A DNA stretch of 64,000 nt, taken from the NCBI RefSeq assembly GCF_037646345.1, contig NZ_JBBEWR010000010.1:1-64000 (forward strand), read 5' to 3'. The notes beneath the pieces were generated by a model that worked only from the letters and a program-made list of their open reading frames with translations, was not told where the DNA came from and did not search any database. How positions within the stretch are numbered: position 1 is the stretch's first letter; every line of letters starts with the position of its first letter. The stretch comes from Ascidiimonas aurantiaca (GTDB taxonomy: Bacteria > Bacteroidota > Bacteroidia > Flavobacteriales > Flavobacteriaceae). Below, piece after piece: positions 1 to 7,626 of this stretch. The translations under genes were made by a program, and so were the position numbers.

Positions 1-101
1 AAACGGTCAACGATAAAGATATTTTTATGAATTTAGCATTGTCCTAAAAAGGGTAAGGCTTCACCTCTTCCGTAATTTCTTTCATTTTTTGTCATTTTAA
101 A
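1..101 (-). other. Start of a further cassette, cut by the window edge
   Basis: Read on the minus strand, this stretch follows the attC-like site at 102-176 and should be the head of the next cassette. The only start codons open frames of about 14 and 20 codons (for example from the ATG near position 95), so no real gene can be assigned. Its coding sequence, if any, lies outside the window. Confidence 0.3.
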
Positions 102-176
102 TGTGCTACAATGGTAGATATAACAAACGTTGTTGTCCCAAAGGGCAACTATGTTTTGTTATATAATGTTACAAGC
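102..176 (-). repeat. attC-like recombination site behind cassette 1 (compact hairpin form)
   Basis: The site starts 5 bases after the stop codon of the 706-aa gene. TATAACAAA (119-127) pairs with TTTGTTATA (155-163). GTTG (132-135) pairs with CAAC (146-149), and CCC (137-139) pairs with GGG (143-145) around an AAA loop, leaving T136 bulged out of the stem. The outer ends are GTTACAAGC (168-176) and TGTGCTACAA (102-111). The first is the exact inverse of the sequence that opens the same cassette (2326-2334). A folded stem with an extrahelical base and cassette-specific outer arms is the architecture of integron attC sites; the assignment is inferred from structure. Confidence 0.6.
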
Positions 177-181
177 TTTTT

Positions 182-2302
182 TTAATTGTTCCAATCACCA
201 ATTAAAATTTTTGAATATTCGAAATTGGTTGTAATCAAGTTTGGTGTTTCAAATTCAGCTAAGGACGGATTATATTTTAATAAGAAAACATTATTAAAAT
301 TATCAATTGTCAATAAATCTGGATATTGATCTCCTGTGAAATCTCCAATGTAATAATCTTTGTATAAACTCCCATCGAAAACTTTAACAGGGTTTGATTT
401 TCCATTAATTGTTTGACCATAAAAAGTGGTTCCATTGAATTTGTTGATAAAAATATCACCACTTAGATTTATCATAAGCAAATCGCTAATATTATCATTT
501 GTCCAATCCGCTACAAAAAACGTAGAATACAATTCATTTATTCCGTTTGCAACAACTGGAAAGCTTTCATCATTAATTGTTTGACCATAAAAAGTACTCC
601 CATTAAATTTAAGTGCACGCAATTCCCCTTGAGTATTTCTAACTATCAAATCAGATGTTCCATTTCCTGTCCAATTACCAACTAAATAATCTGTATAAGA
701 GGTTTCCGAAAAACCGTGAGCGACAATTGGAAAGCTTTCACCATTAATAGTTTGACCATAAAAAGTACTCCCGTTAAATTTAAGTGCACGCAATTCCCCT
801 TGAGTATTTCTAACTATCAAATCAGATGTTCCATTTCCTGTCCAATTACCAACTAAATAATCTGTATAAGAGGTTTCCGAAAAACCGTGAGCGACAATTG
901 GAAAGCTTTCACCATTAATAGTTTGACCATAAAAAGTACTCCCGTTAAATTTAAGTGCACGCAATTCCCCTTGAGTATTTCTAACTATCAAATCAGATGT
1001 TCCATTTCCTGTCCAATTACCAACTAAATAGTCAGAATAAATAGCCAGATAAAAACCATTTCCAACAAGAATCCCATCACCTTTTAAGTCATCTAGAGTA
1101 GGATAATTAATTAAGTCTCCATTTTCTCTAATAACTATTAAGTTTTTGATTACCCTAGCAGATGGTTCATTATTTGCCGTATTTGCTTCTACAATAATAT
1201 TTTTGAATTGATTATTAGAACAATTTGTAATTATTAATGAATTATCTCCAGATGATTGTTTCAGGTTATCAAATCCATTACCATTTGGAAAAATATTATT
1301 TCTAACATATGAGCACTCTCTTGGAATTCCCCTTATAGAAATGATTTTGTTATTGTTTGAGGTGAAGTTTCTATTATTATAAAAGACATTGTCTTCAATT
1401 ATAAATGTCCCGGTAGATCCACCTTGTCCACCGTTCCCTGTACCGTGAGCATCAAAATGATGAGTTGTTTTTAAATTATCCAGTGATATATTTTGATCAA
1501 TATATTGTTTGATAATAGGATCATTGTCATATTCAGCCAAAACAATATTACCTCTTGCTTCATAATGTGAATTAGATGTTATATTTGAAGAAGCAATGGC
1601 GTGTCTATTAAATAAAAAACGGTTATTTATAATTTCAACATTTCCACCATCAGCAACAGAAACACCATATCCATAGCCAATTACAGAACCTACTCCAAAA
1701 TTATGATGAATGTAACAATTTTGTACTTTAATGTTGAAAGCATTTTTCACAAAAATTCCAACTTGATTAAATCCCTGAATTTTGCAATTTTGTATTAAAA
1801 TATTTTGCAAGGGGTTTTGATTGTTTCCAATAATTTGTATTCCTCTTTGAAAAGCTGTGCTAGATAGTGGAGCTATAAAAGTAATGCCATCGATAGTTAT
1901 GTCATTGTTTTCTATAATGGAAAAAGAAAAACTATTCTCTTTAAAAAAAGAAACGAATCTAGCACCATTACTTTTTATAGTAACACCTTGAGGAATGTTA
2001 AAAAATTCTCCTGATACTATGTCATTTTGATCAAATACAATTTCAACATCATTGGCAATACAAATAATTTTTGAAGTCATATCTCCTTGAACTCTTGCTT
2101 GCTCTATTTCATCAAGATAACTTAGAAAGATATTTTTCGAATCAGCCCCATTTGAAACTAAATAGTCACCAGTACAATTTGAATTAGAGGATTTATTACT
2201 TAGAAAACTATTTGAGTTTTTTTCAATTAGTTCAAAATCTTTTTCGCAGGAAGCTAAAAAAGCAAACATAATAATTAGCGTGCCTAGAATTGTTTTTTTC
2301 AT
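182..2302 (-). CDS. Cassette-borne lipoprotein: beta-helix domain plus 57-residue propeller repeats
   Basis: This 706-aa surface lipoprotein has a signal peptide ending in LASC (lipidated Cys19). Residues about 70-400 look like a right-handed parallel beta-helix (short Ile/Asn/Gly strands such as ITIDGITF and NILIQNCKI), as in pectate-lyase-fold proteins. From about residue 423 to the end there are five 57-residue repeats carrying a D-[WF]-T-x-[DN]-x-x-x-D-L motif of the FG-GAP/VCBS kind. The first three are nearly identical in protein and DNA. Starts at ATG 2302. It fills a whole cassette of the integron-like array and is large for a cassette gene. Glycan binding or cleavage is possible, but no catalytic residues could be assigned. 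Confidence 0.8.
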   Translation of the reverse strand: MKKTILGTLIIMFAFLASCEKDFELIEKNSNSFLSNKSSNSNCTGDYLVSNGADSKNIFLSYLDEIEQARVQGDMTSKIICIANDVEIVFDQNDIVSGEFFNIPQGVTIKSNGARFVSFFKENSFSFSIIENNDITIDGITFIAPLSSTAFQRGIQIIGNNQNPLQNILIQNCKIQGFNQVGIFVKNAFNIKVQNCYIHHNFGVGSVIGYGYGVSVADGGNVEIINNRFLFNRHAIASSNITSNSHYEARGNIVLAEYDNDPIIKQYIDQNISLDNLKTTHHFDAHGTGNGGQGGSTGTFIIEDNVFYNNRNFTSNNNKIISIRGIPRECSYVRNNIFPNGNGFDNLKQSSGDNSLIITNCSNNQFKNIIVEANTANNEPSARVIKNLIVIRENGDLINYPTLDDLKGDGILVGNGFYLAIYSDYLVGNWTGNGTSDLIVRNTQGELRALKFNGSTFYGQTINGESFPIVAHGFSETSYTDYLVGNWTGNGTSDLIVRNTQGELRALKFNGSTFYGQTINGESFPIVAHGFSETSYTDYLVGNWTGNGTSDLIVRNTQGELRALKFNGSTFYGQTINDESFPVVANGINELYSTFFVADWTNDNISDLLMINLSGDIFINKFNGTTFYGQTINGKSNPVKVFDGSLYKDYYIGDFTGDQYPDLLTIDNFNNVFLLKYNPSLAEFETPNLITTNFEYSKILIGDWNN
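208..1062 (-). repeat. Tandem 171-bp coding repeats
   Basis: The unit is 171 bp (57 codons). For example CATTTCCTGTCCAATTACC recurs at 661, 832 and 1003, spaced exactly 171 bp. Copies at about 721-891 and 892-1062 are almost base-for-base identical. The copy at about 550-720 differs at a few sites. Two copies at about 208-549 are strongly diverged. The gradient suggests recent duplication at the N-terminal side of the repeat domain. Confidence 0.9.
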
Positions 2303-2325
2303 TAAATATTTTAGTTATTAGTATT

Positions 2326-2503
2326 GCTTGTAACGGTCTCGGCTATGGGCAGTTACGCCCGCCTTGCCGCGAGGCAGGTGGTTTAGTATTTAACTTTGCA
2401 AGCCTGCCTGCCGGTAGGCAGATACGCACCGAGTTGGAAATTCCTGAGGAATTTCCAAAGTAGGCGAGAACGGCGCCATTACTTATAGCCATTGTTGTAC
2501 ACA
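2326..2503 (-). repeat. attC-like recombination site behind cassette 2 (long form)
   Basis: Minus-strand order: GTGTACAAC, then AAT, then GGCTAT, a 140-base centre, ATAGCC, six bases, then GTTACAAGC. The outer arms and the GGCTAT/ATAGCC inner arms match the R''-L''...L'-R' layout of attC sites, including unequal spacers. The right arm (TGTTGTACACA, 2493-2503) is the exact inverse of the array head at 3180-3190. The left arm (GCTTGTAAC, 2326-2334) is the inverse of 168-176. The centre carries nested hairpins: an 11-bp perfect stem at 2434-2458 around TGA, and GC-rich CTGCC/GGCAG stems near 2408-2421. Confidence 0.6.
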
Positions 2504-2510
2504 GTTATTT

Positions 2511-2831
2511 TTATTCAATTGATTCTATTTTTACTTTAATTCGTTCAAGAAATGTTGGCATATCAACATTAAACCAATTTGGTCTAATAAATTTATCCCA
2601 AACAATAGCTTTGTCATATTCAGTTGCATTTTCACCAGTCATTAAATCAAATGATTCAGGATATTTTTCAATCCATCTAATTGCTAAACTTATTTCGTTA
2701 TCAACATTATAAGAAGCTCGTTCTATAATTTTTTTGTTTTTACCATTTTTACTGTTATGGTAATCAGTTCTAAAATTACAATAGCAATTGTTTAATATTT
2801 CGTAAAGCTTTTCCCAATCTCCTTTATTCAT
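2511..2831 (-). CDS. Small cassette protein, unknown function (second gene of cassette 2)
   Basis: A 106-aa protein starting at the internal ATG 2831. A longer frame runs up to 2918 but overlaps the upstream gene, whereas ATG 2831 lies 4 bp after that gene's stop and has AAAGG a few bases before it. It is charged and soluble, without signal peptide or membrane segment, and rich in Trp, Asn and Glu (GDWEKLYEILNN near the start, IRPNWFNVD near the end). I do not recognise the family. It is paired with the gene at 2836-3147 in one cassette. A toxin/immunity or antitoxin pair is possible by context, since cassettes often carry such pairs, but nothing in the sequence proves it. Confidence 0.6.
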   Translation of the reverse strand: MNKGDWEKLYEILNNCYCNFRTDYHNSKNGKNKKIIERASYNVDNEISLAIRWIEKYPESFDLMTGENATEYDKAIVWDKFIRPNWFNVDMPTFLERIKVKIESIE

Positions 2832-2835
2832 AAAT

Positions 2836-3147
2836 TCAGCCTTTAATATTATTTTCTGAAAAGGTCTTACTGAAATCACGAACTCTTTTATTGTTATCCA
2901 AAGATTCTCTATTTTCATATTCCGCCCACCACATTACATCTCTTGGGTCGCCTTTTGCAGATTCCAAAAATGATTTAAAACTTTCAATTCCGTTATTAGC
3001 TAAAAAAATTACACAGCGAATAATTCTGTCCGAATTCAAATAGTCATATTTAGTCAAATAATCTGTCAAAATTTTATTTGCAGTATCGAGGTCCGAATCA
3101 AATCGGATTTTCATTTCTTCAACAATATCTTTTGATAATTCTTTCAA
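2836..3147 (-). CDS. Small cassette protein, unknown function (first gene of cassette 2)
   Basis: A 103-aa soluble protein that looks mostly alpha-helical (KELSKDIVEEMKIRF..., DTANKILTDYLTKY...), with a central CVIFLA segment and a GDPRDVMWWAEYE stretch. No signal peptide or known catalytic motif is visible. It starts at ATG 3147, 33 bp inside the cassette boundary (core at 3180-3190), a typical distance for a cassette gene expressed from a promoter in the array head. Only 4 bp separate its stop from the next gene, so the two are probably co-translated. Family not recognised. Confidence 0.6.
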   Translation of the reverse strand: MKELSKDIVEEMKIRFDSDLDTANKILTDYLTKYDYLNSDRIIRCVIFLANNGIESFKSFLESAKGDPRDVMWWAEYENRESLDNNKRVRDFSKTFSENNIKG

Positions 3148-3179
3148 TTTTTCTATTCAGCGAAATGCTCGTCTTTAAT

Positions 3180-3240
3180 TGTGTACAACACCCAAATATA
3201 AGCATTGCGGTTATTCTTATTTTAATTATGGCGGTTATCT
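3180..3240 (-). other. attI-like array head: core site and two direct repeats
   Basis: The core TGTGTACAACA (3180-3190) is the exact inverse of the outer arm of the attC-like site at 2493-2503. Next to it, GCGGTTAT occurs twice in the same orientation (3207-3214 and 3231-3238), 24 bp apart. This recalls the two direct repeats used as accessory integrase-binding sites in attI of class 1 integrons. The element lies between the recombinase gene and the first cassette, exactly where attI sits. Function is inferred from position and repeats. Confidence 0.55.
3193..3200 (-). promoter_or_regulatory. Candidate cassette promoter (Pc-like), -7 element
   Basis: The minus strand reads TATATTTG, a perfect Bacteroidota -7 element (TAnnTTTG), directly before the attI-like core and pointing into the cassettes. 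Transcription would begin about at the core and run through cassette 2. No clear -33 TTTG lies at the usual 19-base spacing, so strength is uncertain. Confidence 0.5.
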
Positions 3241-3303
3241 AAATACTACTAAACAGGTAAATCGTTGTAATTCAAATAGTTTAATTATATTTATTACAAT
3301 AAT

Positions 3304-3311
3304 TATTTTTG
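3304..3311 (+). promoter_or_regulatory. Promoter -7 element of the recombinase gene
   Basis: TATTTTTG matches TAnnTTTG and is followed after 13 bases by the ATG at 3325. A TTTA at 3280-3283 is placed roughly where a -33 box would be. It points away from the cassette promoter at 3193-3200, giving a divergent arrangement. Confidence 0.5.
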
Positions 3312-3324
3312 TAAAGCGAATGTT

Positions 3325-4170
3325 ATGTCATTAACCAGAAAAATATTGCCTGAATTTCAACAAAAACTTTCTTTACAACGTTATGCCACATCTTCTATAA
3401 AATCATACACAAATGCTTTAGCAAAATTTTTAACAGCCTTTGAAAGATCTCACTTAGAAAAAGTAAAAGAAAAAAATATTGAAAATTTCCTGTCCCATCT
3501 GCAAAAAACAGAGAATATAAGTAGTGCCTATCAAAAGCAAATTCTAAGCGCTATTGCCAAATATTATGAGCTGTTCCATTCCAGAAAATTAGATCTCAAC
3601 TATTTATACCCAAAACGGAAACAAAAACCTTTACCAAAATATTTAACAAGAAATGAAGTGGTGAGATTGATCGCTGTTTGCGAAAATATAAAACACCAAT
3701 GCATTATAAAACTTCTATATGGTTGCGGATTACGGGTTGGAGAGTTACTGGAACTTAGAATAAGTGATATTAATTCAAATAAGATGCTCTTACATATTAA
3801 CATGGCTAAAGGTAATAAAGACCGAACTGTAAAACTGCCTAAAACGGTTCTTGCTGATTTAAGGACGTATTACAAAAGGTACAGACCTAAAGACTTTTTG
3901 TTTGAAGGACAGAATAAACCCTTTTATTCTGCAAAAAGCATTCAAAATCTCATTAAAAAGTATGCCCTTAAAGCTAAAATAACAAAAACGGTTACCCCGC
4001 ATATGCTTCGCCATAGTTATGCAACTCATTTGGTAGAAAGTGGTGTAGATATCCGTTTTGTAAAAGAATTACTCGGACATAACTCAATTAAAACAACGGA
4101 AATTTACACACATATTCCCCATATCGTTAAATCCAAATTTATGAGCCCTATAGAGCATTTGAATTTGTAA
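3325..4170 (+). CDS. Tyrosine recombinase of an integron-like cassette array
   Basis: A 281-aa site-specific recombinase. Residues about 8-85 form the SAM-like core-binding domain and about 105-275 the catalytic domain. The full catalytic set is visible: Arg137 (CGLRVGEL), Lys162 or Lys165 in the beta-hairpin (KGNKDR), His226 and Arg229 (HMLRH), His252 (LLGH), and nucleophile Tyr261 (EIYTH). The C-terminus MSPIEHL resembles the SP-[LI]-[DE]-x-L ending of IntI and related enzymes. It lacks the extra alpha-helical insert that makes IntI about 320-340 aa and allows folded attC recognition, so it is Xer-sized. It is divergent from the cassettes, as intI is. An ordinary chromosomal XerC/D is less likely given the flanking repeats. 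Confidence 0.85.
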   Translation: MSLTRKILPEFQQKLSLQRYATSSIKSYTNALAKFLTAFERSHLEKVKEKNIENFLSHLQKTENISSAYQKQILSAIAKYYELFHSRKLDLNYLYPKRKQKPLPKYLTRNEVVRLIAVCENIKHQCIIKLLYGCGLRVGELLELRISDINSNKMLLHINMAKGNKDRTVKLPKTVLADLRTYYKRYRPKDFLFEGQNKPFYSAKSIQNLIKKYALKAKITKTVTPHMLRHSYATHLVESGVDIRFVKELLGHNSIKTTEIYTHIPHIVKSKFMSPIEHLNL

Positions 4171-4227
4171 TTCTTATGATAGGTTAAGTATTCGGGCTAT
4201 AAAATGGCGCTCAATTCTAAATGTGAT

Positions 4228-5763
4228 CTATCCCAACCAGCCTTCGCGGTCCAGACTCCGGTACTGAATAGCTTCGGCTATATGAGTTCCCTCTACGGTG
4301 GGAGAAGCATCCAGATCGGCTATGGTACGGGCTACTTTTAAAATACGATCATAGGCTCTTGCAGACAGATTAAGCTTTTCCATAGCATTTTTAAGGAGTA
4401 GTAAAGAAGCTTCTTGCAGGTGACAATAGGTACGTATTTGCCGGGTAGTCATCTGGGCATTATAATGCACATTGGCCAGGTGTTTAAAACGATCGGTTTG
4501 GAAAGCTCTGGCCCGTATGACGCGCTCCCGGATCACTTTACTGGGTTCTCCGTTTCGGGTATCGGAAAGTTTTTCAAAAGGAACGGGGGTTACTTCTATA
4601 TGAATATCAATACGGTCTAGTAAGGGGCCTGAGATACGGCTTAAATACCGCTGCATCTCCTGGGGAGAATTGGTAACCGGAGCATCGGGATCATTAAAAT
4701 ACCCTCCGGGGCTGGGGTTCATACTGGCTACCAGCATAAAACTTGACGGATAGGTAATGGTAAACCGTGCCCGGCTTATAGTAACTTCCCGGTCTTCAAG
4801 AGGCTGCCGCATTACTTCCAGAACACTTCTCTTAAACTCCGGGAGCTCATCCAGAAAAAGCACGCCGTTGTGTGCCAGGGAGATCTCGCCGGGTTGCGGG
4901 TACGCCCCCCCTCCTACCAGCGCAACATCGGAAATGGTGTGATGCGGACTCCGAAAAGGCCGGGCACTCATGAGTCCGGTATGTTGAATACGCCCTGCCA
5001 CACTGTGTATTTTGGTAGTTTCCAGTGCTTCCTGTAAGGTCATAGGGGGTAATATACTGGGCAGGCGCTTGGCCAGCATAGTCTTTCCTGCGCCCGGTGG
5101 GCCAATAAGAATAATGTTGTGTCCGCCGGCTGCCGCAATTTCCATACATCTCTTTATACTCTCCTGCCCTTTTACATCAGCAAAATCATGCTCAGGAAAA
5201 TCCAGGCTTTTGGAAAACTCTTCCCGGGTATTAATTATGGTAGGAGTTAAAGAACTCTGCTCATTAAAATAGGCTATAACCTCTTTTATGGTTTCTACCC
5301 CATATACCTCCAGATCACTAACAATGGCTGCCTCCCTGGCATTGACTTTAGGTAATATGAACCCTTTGAAACCTTCTTCTCTGGCCTGAATGGCAATAGG
5401 TAAGGCGCCTTTTATAGGCTGTAACCCGCCATCCAGTGATAATTCTCCCATTATGATATAGCGATCCAGTTCTGGTGCCTGTATCTGCCCGGAAGCTGCC
5501 AGTATGCCTATAGCCACGGTAAGGTCATAAGCAGAACCCTCCTTACGCATATCGGCAGGGGCCATGTTAATAGTGATCTTTTTTCCGGGAATTTTAAAAC
5601 CGTTATTCTGTAAAGCAGCAGCAATCCGGTAATTGCTTTCTTTTATAGCGTTATCAGGCAAACCTACCAGGTGGTAGCCAATGCCTTTATTAATATTTAC
5701 TTCTACGGTAACCGTGGTAGCATCTATTCCAAAAACGGCACTCCCGTAAACTTTTGTAAGCAT
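4228..5763 (-). CDS. yifB: YifB/ComM-family AAA+ ATPase (Mg-chelatase-like)
   Basis: A 511-aa protein. ComM is a hexameric helicase that promotes branch migration during natural transformation in several bacteria. Order: N-terminal ChlI/Lon-protease-like domain (residues 1-165), AAA+ domain with Walker A GPPGAGKT at about 221-228 and Walker B LFLDELPEF, and a C-terminal Mg-chelatase domain ending in RSLDREGWLG. The frame stays open to 5841, but the family's conserved start is MLTKVYGSA, so I chose ATG 5763. It converges with the recombinase gene, 57 bp apart. Its role here (DNA uptake) is inferred from the family, but a recombination helicase beside a cassette integrase is notable. Confidence 0.9.
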   Translation of the reverse strand: MLTKVYGSAVFGIDATTVTVEVNINKGIGYHLVGLPDNAIKESNYRIAAALQNNGFKIPGKKITINMAPADMRKEGSAYDLTVAIGILAASGQIQAPELDRYIIMGELSLDGGLQPIKGALPIAIQAREEGFKGFILPKVNAREAAIVSDLEVYGVETIKEVIAYFNEQSSLTPTIINTREEFSKSLDFPEHDFADVKGQESIKRCMEIAAAGGHNIILIGPPGAGKTMLAKRLPSILPPMTLQEALETTKIHSVAGRIQHTGLMSARPFRSPHHTISDVALVGGGAYPQPGEISLAHNGVLFLDELPEFKRSVLEVMRQPLEDREVTISRARFTITYPSSFMLVASMNPSPGGYFNDPDAPVTNSPQEMQRYLSRISGPLLDRIDIHIEVTPVPFEKLSDTRNGEPSKVIRERVIRARAFQTDRFKHLANVHYNAQMTTRQIRTYCHLQEASLLLLKNAMEKLNLSARAYDRILKVARTIADLDASPTVEGTHIAEAIQYRSLDREGWLG

Positions 5764-6582
5764 AGGTTGTTTTTTGACAAATGTACTAAAGCCATCATAA
5801 TTAACAGGAAATATACTATTTTGAATAACGATTTTTAACATTTAAAATAGCAGTCGCTTTTGTTTAAAAACACTTGCTACTTATTACTACTATATATTGG
5901 TCACATTATACCAAATGCTTCAAAATGATGTTGCTGCAATCAAGATATATGGAAATTAAGACATGTCGTCCTGTTTATCACGTCATCACGAATACCTTGT
6001 ATTTAGGTCTAGTTAAAGAGACAATTCCTATCTATGCTTATACCTTTTTTTATATTGGTTTCAAGGTAGTGTCTGTAAAACTTAATGATCACGAAAACAA
6101 TTTTACTGCAATAGATTAACTCTCCGACAGTATCATATGCTTTCCTGCTAAAAGGGTTAACTTTGTTTTGTATATGAATTGATAAAGGGATCAAAAAACA
6201 AAGAAAAAAGGAAGCATTAGGAGTAGTAACCTGTCTTTAAGATATGGATCATACAAATACTAAGACAAAGAACCACTGTACATTGCTTCTCTGAATGTTT
6301 CTACAGAATTCTGTAGAAACATTTTTCTGCCTTACTTTTAGTAAAAGAGACTATAAGAGATTCTAATAGTTACCAGAAAATAATACAACAAAATATTAAT
6401 GAGGATTGATGCAGAAAAATGCTAATACCAGTATTATTGTGCAACTTTAAAAAAACTTATCGGGTACAATGCGTTTAAAGGTTTTTTCAAGTGTCAGAAT
6501 AATTACAACTATCAGGTTACATAATGGCTGGTAGCATTAAAAGAACTTATTTTTTTACTCAGCTCTTGGGTATAGCGTATTT
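5764..6582. other. Long intergenic gap with a perfect palindrome
   Basis: About 800 bp with no convincing gene. Small frames at 5874-6119 (+) and 6009-6194 (-) overlap each other and look random. The only structure is the 30-bp perfect palindrome at 6294-6323. The 3' flank of the lipoprotein gene ending at 6583 shows no strong terminator. Confidence 0.5.
6294..6323. repeat. 30-bp perfect palindrome
   Basis: AATGTTTCTACAGAA is followed directly by its exact reverse complement, centred on an EcoRI-like GAATTC. No T-tract follows and no gene start is within 200 bp, so it fits neither a terminator nor an ordinary operator well. Confidence 0.85.
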
Positions 6583-7440
6583 TTATTCTACTTCAATTGA
6601 AAAATTATCAACAAACAATTCGATATTGCCGGCAGTAGGATTTGCTGTTGCTCCAATTTGTACGCGTTCGTAAAAAGTGGGCTCCTGTAAAGTAAAGTTA
6701 ATCCCTTCATTTAGAAAGACATCTCTAAAAATATCGGCATTTGGCATATTCATACCAGGCTCATTCAAAACTTGGGTTCCGTTAATAAGTAATCTGTTTA
6801 ATCCATTTTCATTAGCTGACATGGTCATTTCCCATTCAACTGAGACCCACTGCTTTCTTGGAAAAGAAAAATTGGTTTGTTGTAGTGTTGCTGCTGATAT
6901 TTTCCCTCTTTCTATGGATAGATAATCATTACCTCCGGACATAATGAGCCTGACTCCCGGACATTGATTTTCAGAACCAAAATTATCGCCAACACCCGGG
7001 TCCCAGCAAGAACAGCACTCCAGGTCAATTAGTAAGAGGTTCTCTAATGATTCATTACTATTTATATAGAAATCAGCTTTTATTGTTACCTTATCTCCTT
7101 CTTTTATATTTAATCCGTTTTTCTCGATGTCTATTTTTGATAATTGAGAATCTGATCGGTATGCAAAAAAACGAATGGCATTTTGCCCTTCTGAAAATTC
7201 ACTATTAATAATCGAAATTTCGTTAGTAGCGTTTGAAGGATTGGTTTGCTGTATGGTTGACCATCTTGAACCATTTGAAGGAAAAAGTTCATCTAAAAAA
7301 TTATTTTCAGTTTCAAATCCGTCCTGAAATATGAAGTTTTCGGTCAATGTTCTTTCTGTATCATTTTCATCTTTATTACAAGACACCAAAGCGATAAGTA
7401 TCAGAACAAAAAATGAATATTGATGTTTTTTCATAAACAT
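6583..7440 (-). CDS. Exported lipoprotein with jelly-roll (polysaccharide-lyase-like) fold
   Basis: A 285-aa protein with a lipoprotein signal (ALVSC; start at ATG 7440 or, more typically, MKKH at 7434). After an acidic linker come beta-strands with FQDGFET at the start, QWVSVEWEMTM in the middle and ELFVDNFSIEVE at the end. This pattern is shared by concanavalin A-like proteins and heparin-lyase-I-like polysaccharide lyases. An ECCSCWDPG stretch could hold a disulfide or metal. It is probably a periplasm- or surface-facing glycan-binding or -cleaving protein. Catalytic residues were not identified, so enzyme activity is uncertain. It stands alone, with gaps on both sides. Confidence 0.7.
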   Translation of the reverse strand: MFMKKHQYSFFVLILIALVSCNKDENDTERTLTENFIFQDGFETENNFLDELFPSNGSRWSTIQQTNPSNATNEISIINSEFSEGQNAIRFFAYRSDSQLSKIDIEKNGLNIKEGDKVTIKADFYINSNESLENLLLIDLECCSCWDPGVGDNFGSENQCPGVRLIMSGGNDYLSIERGKISAATLQQTNFSFPRKQWVSVEWEMTMSANENGLNRLLINGTQVLNEPGMNMPNADIFRDVFLNEGINFTLQEPTFYERVQIGATANPTAGNIELFVDNFSIEVE

Positions 7441-7626
7441 TTAACGTCCAGATTTTTGTCATATTATAACAGTCCTGACAAATGAACCATAAGGGGCTTG
7501 TGTATAAGCAGTAGCGGTATAAATACAACTACTTTTTGATTTACAAGACACTTTATCTGAATTAAAAACGGTTCGAGTCAAAACACAAACCGCTTTTGCC
7601 TGTATGCCATGTTGACCACCGTTTTT

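Noticed and set aside
3325..4170. Calling the recombinase a true IntI or the chromosomal XerC/XerD
   Set aside because: It lacks the IntI-specific helical insert and is only 281 aa. The cassette context and flanking repeats do not fit a housekeeping Xer.
4414..5272. Several plus-strand and alternate-frame ORFs inside yifB
   Set aside because: They lie opposite a clearly conserved gene, have unnatural composition and no recognisable motif.
5874..6194. Overlapping small frames of 81 and 61 codons
   Set aside because: Overlapping on opposite strands, no signal, no start context and no protein-like pattern.
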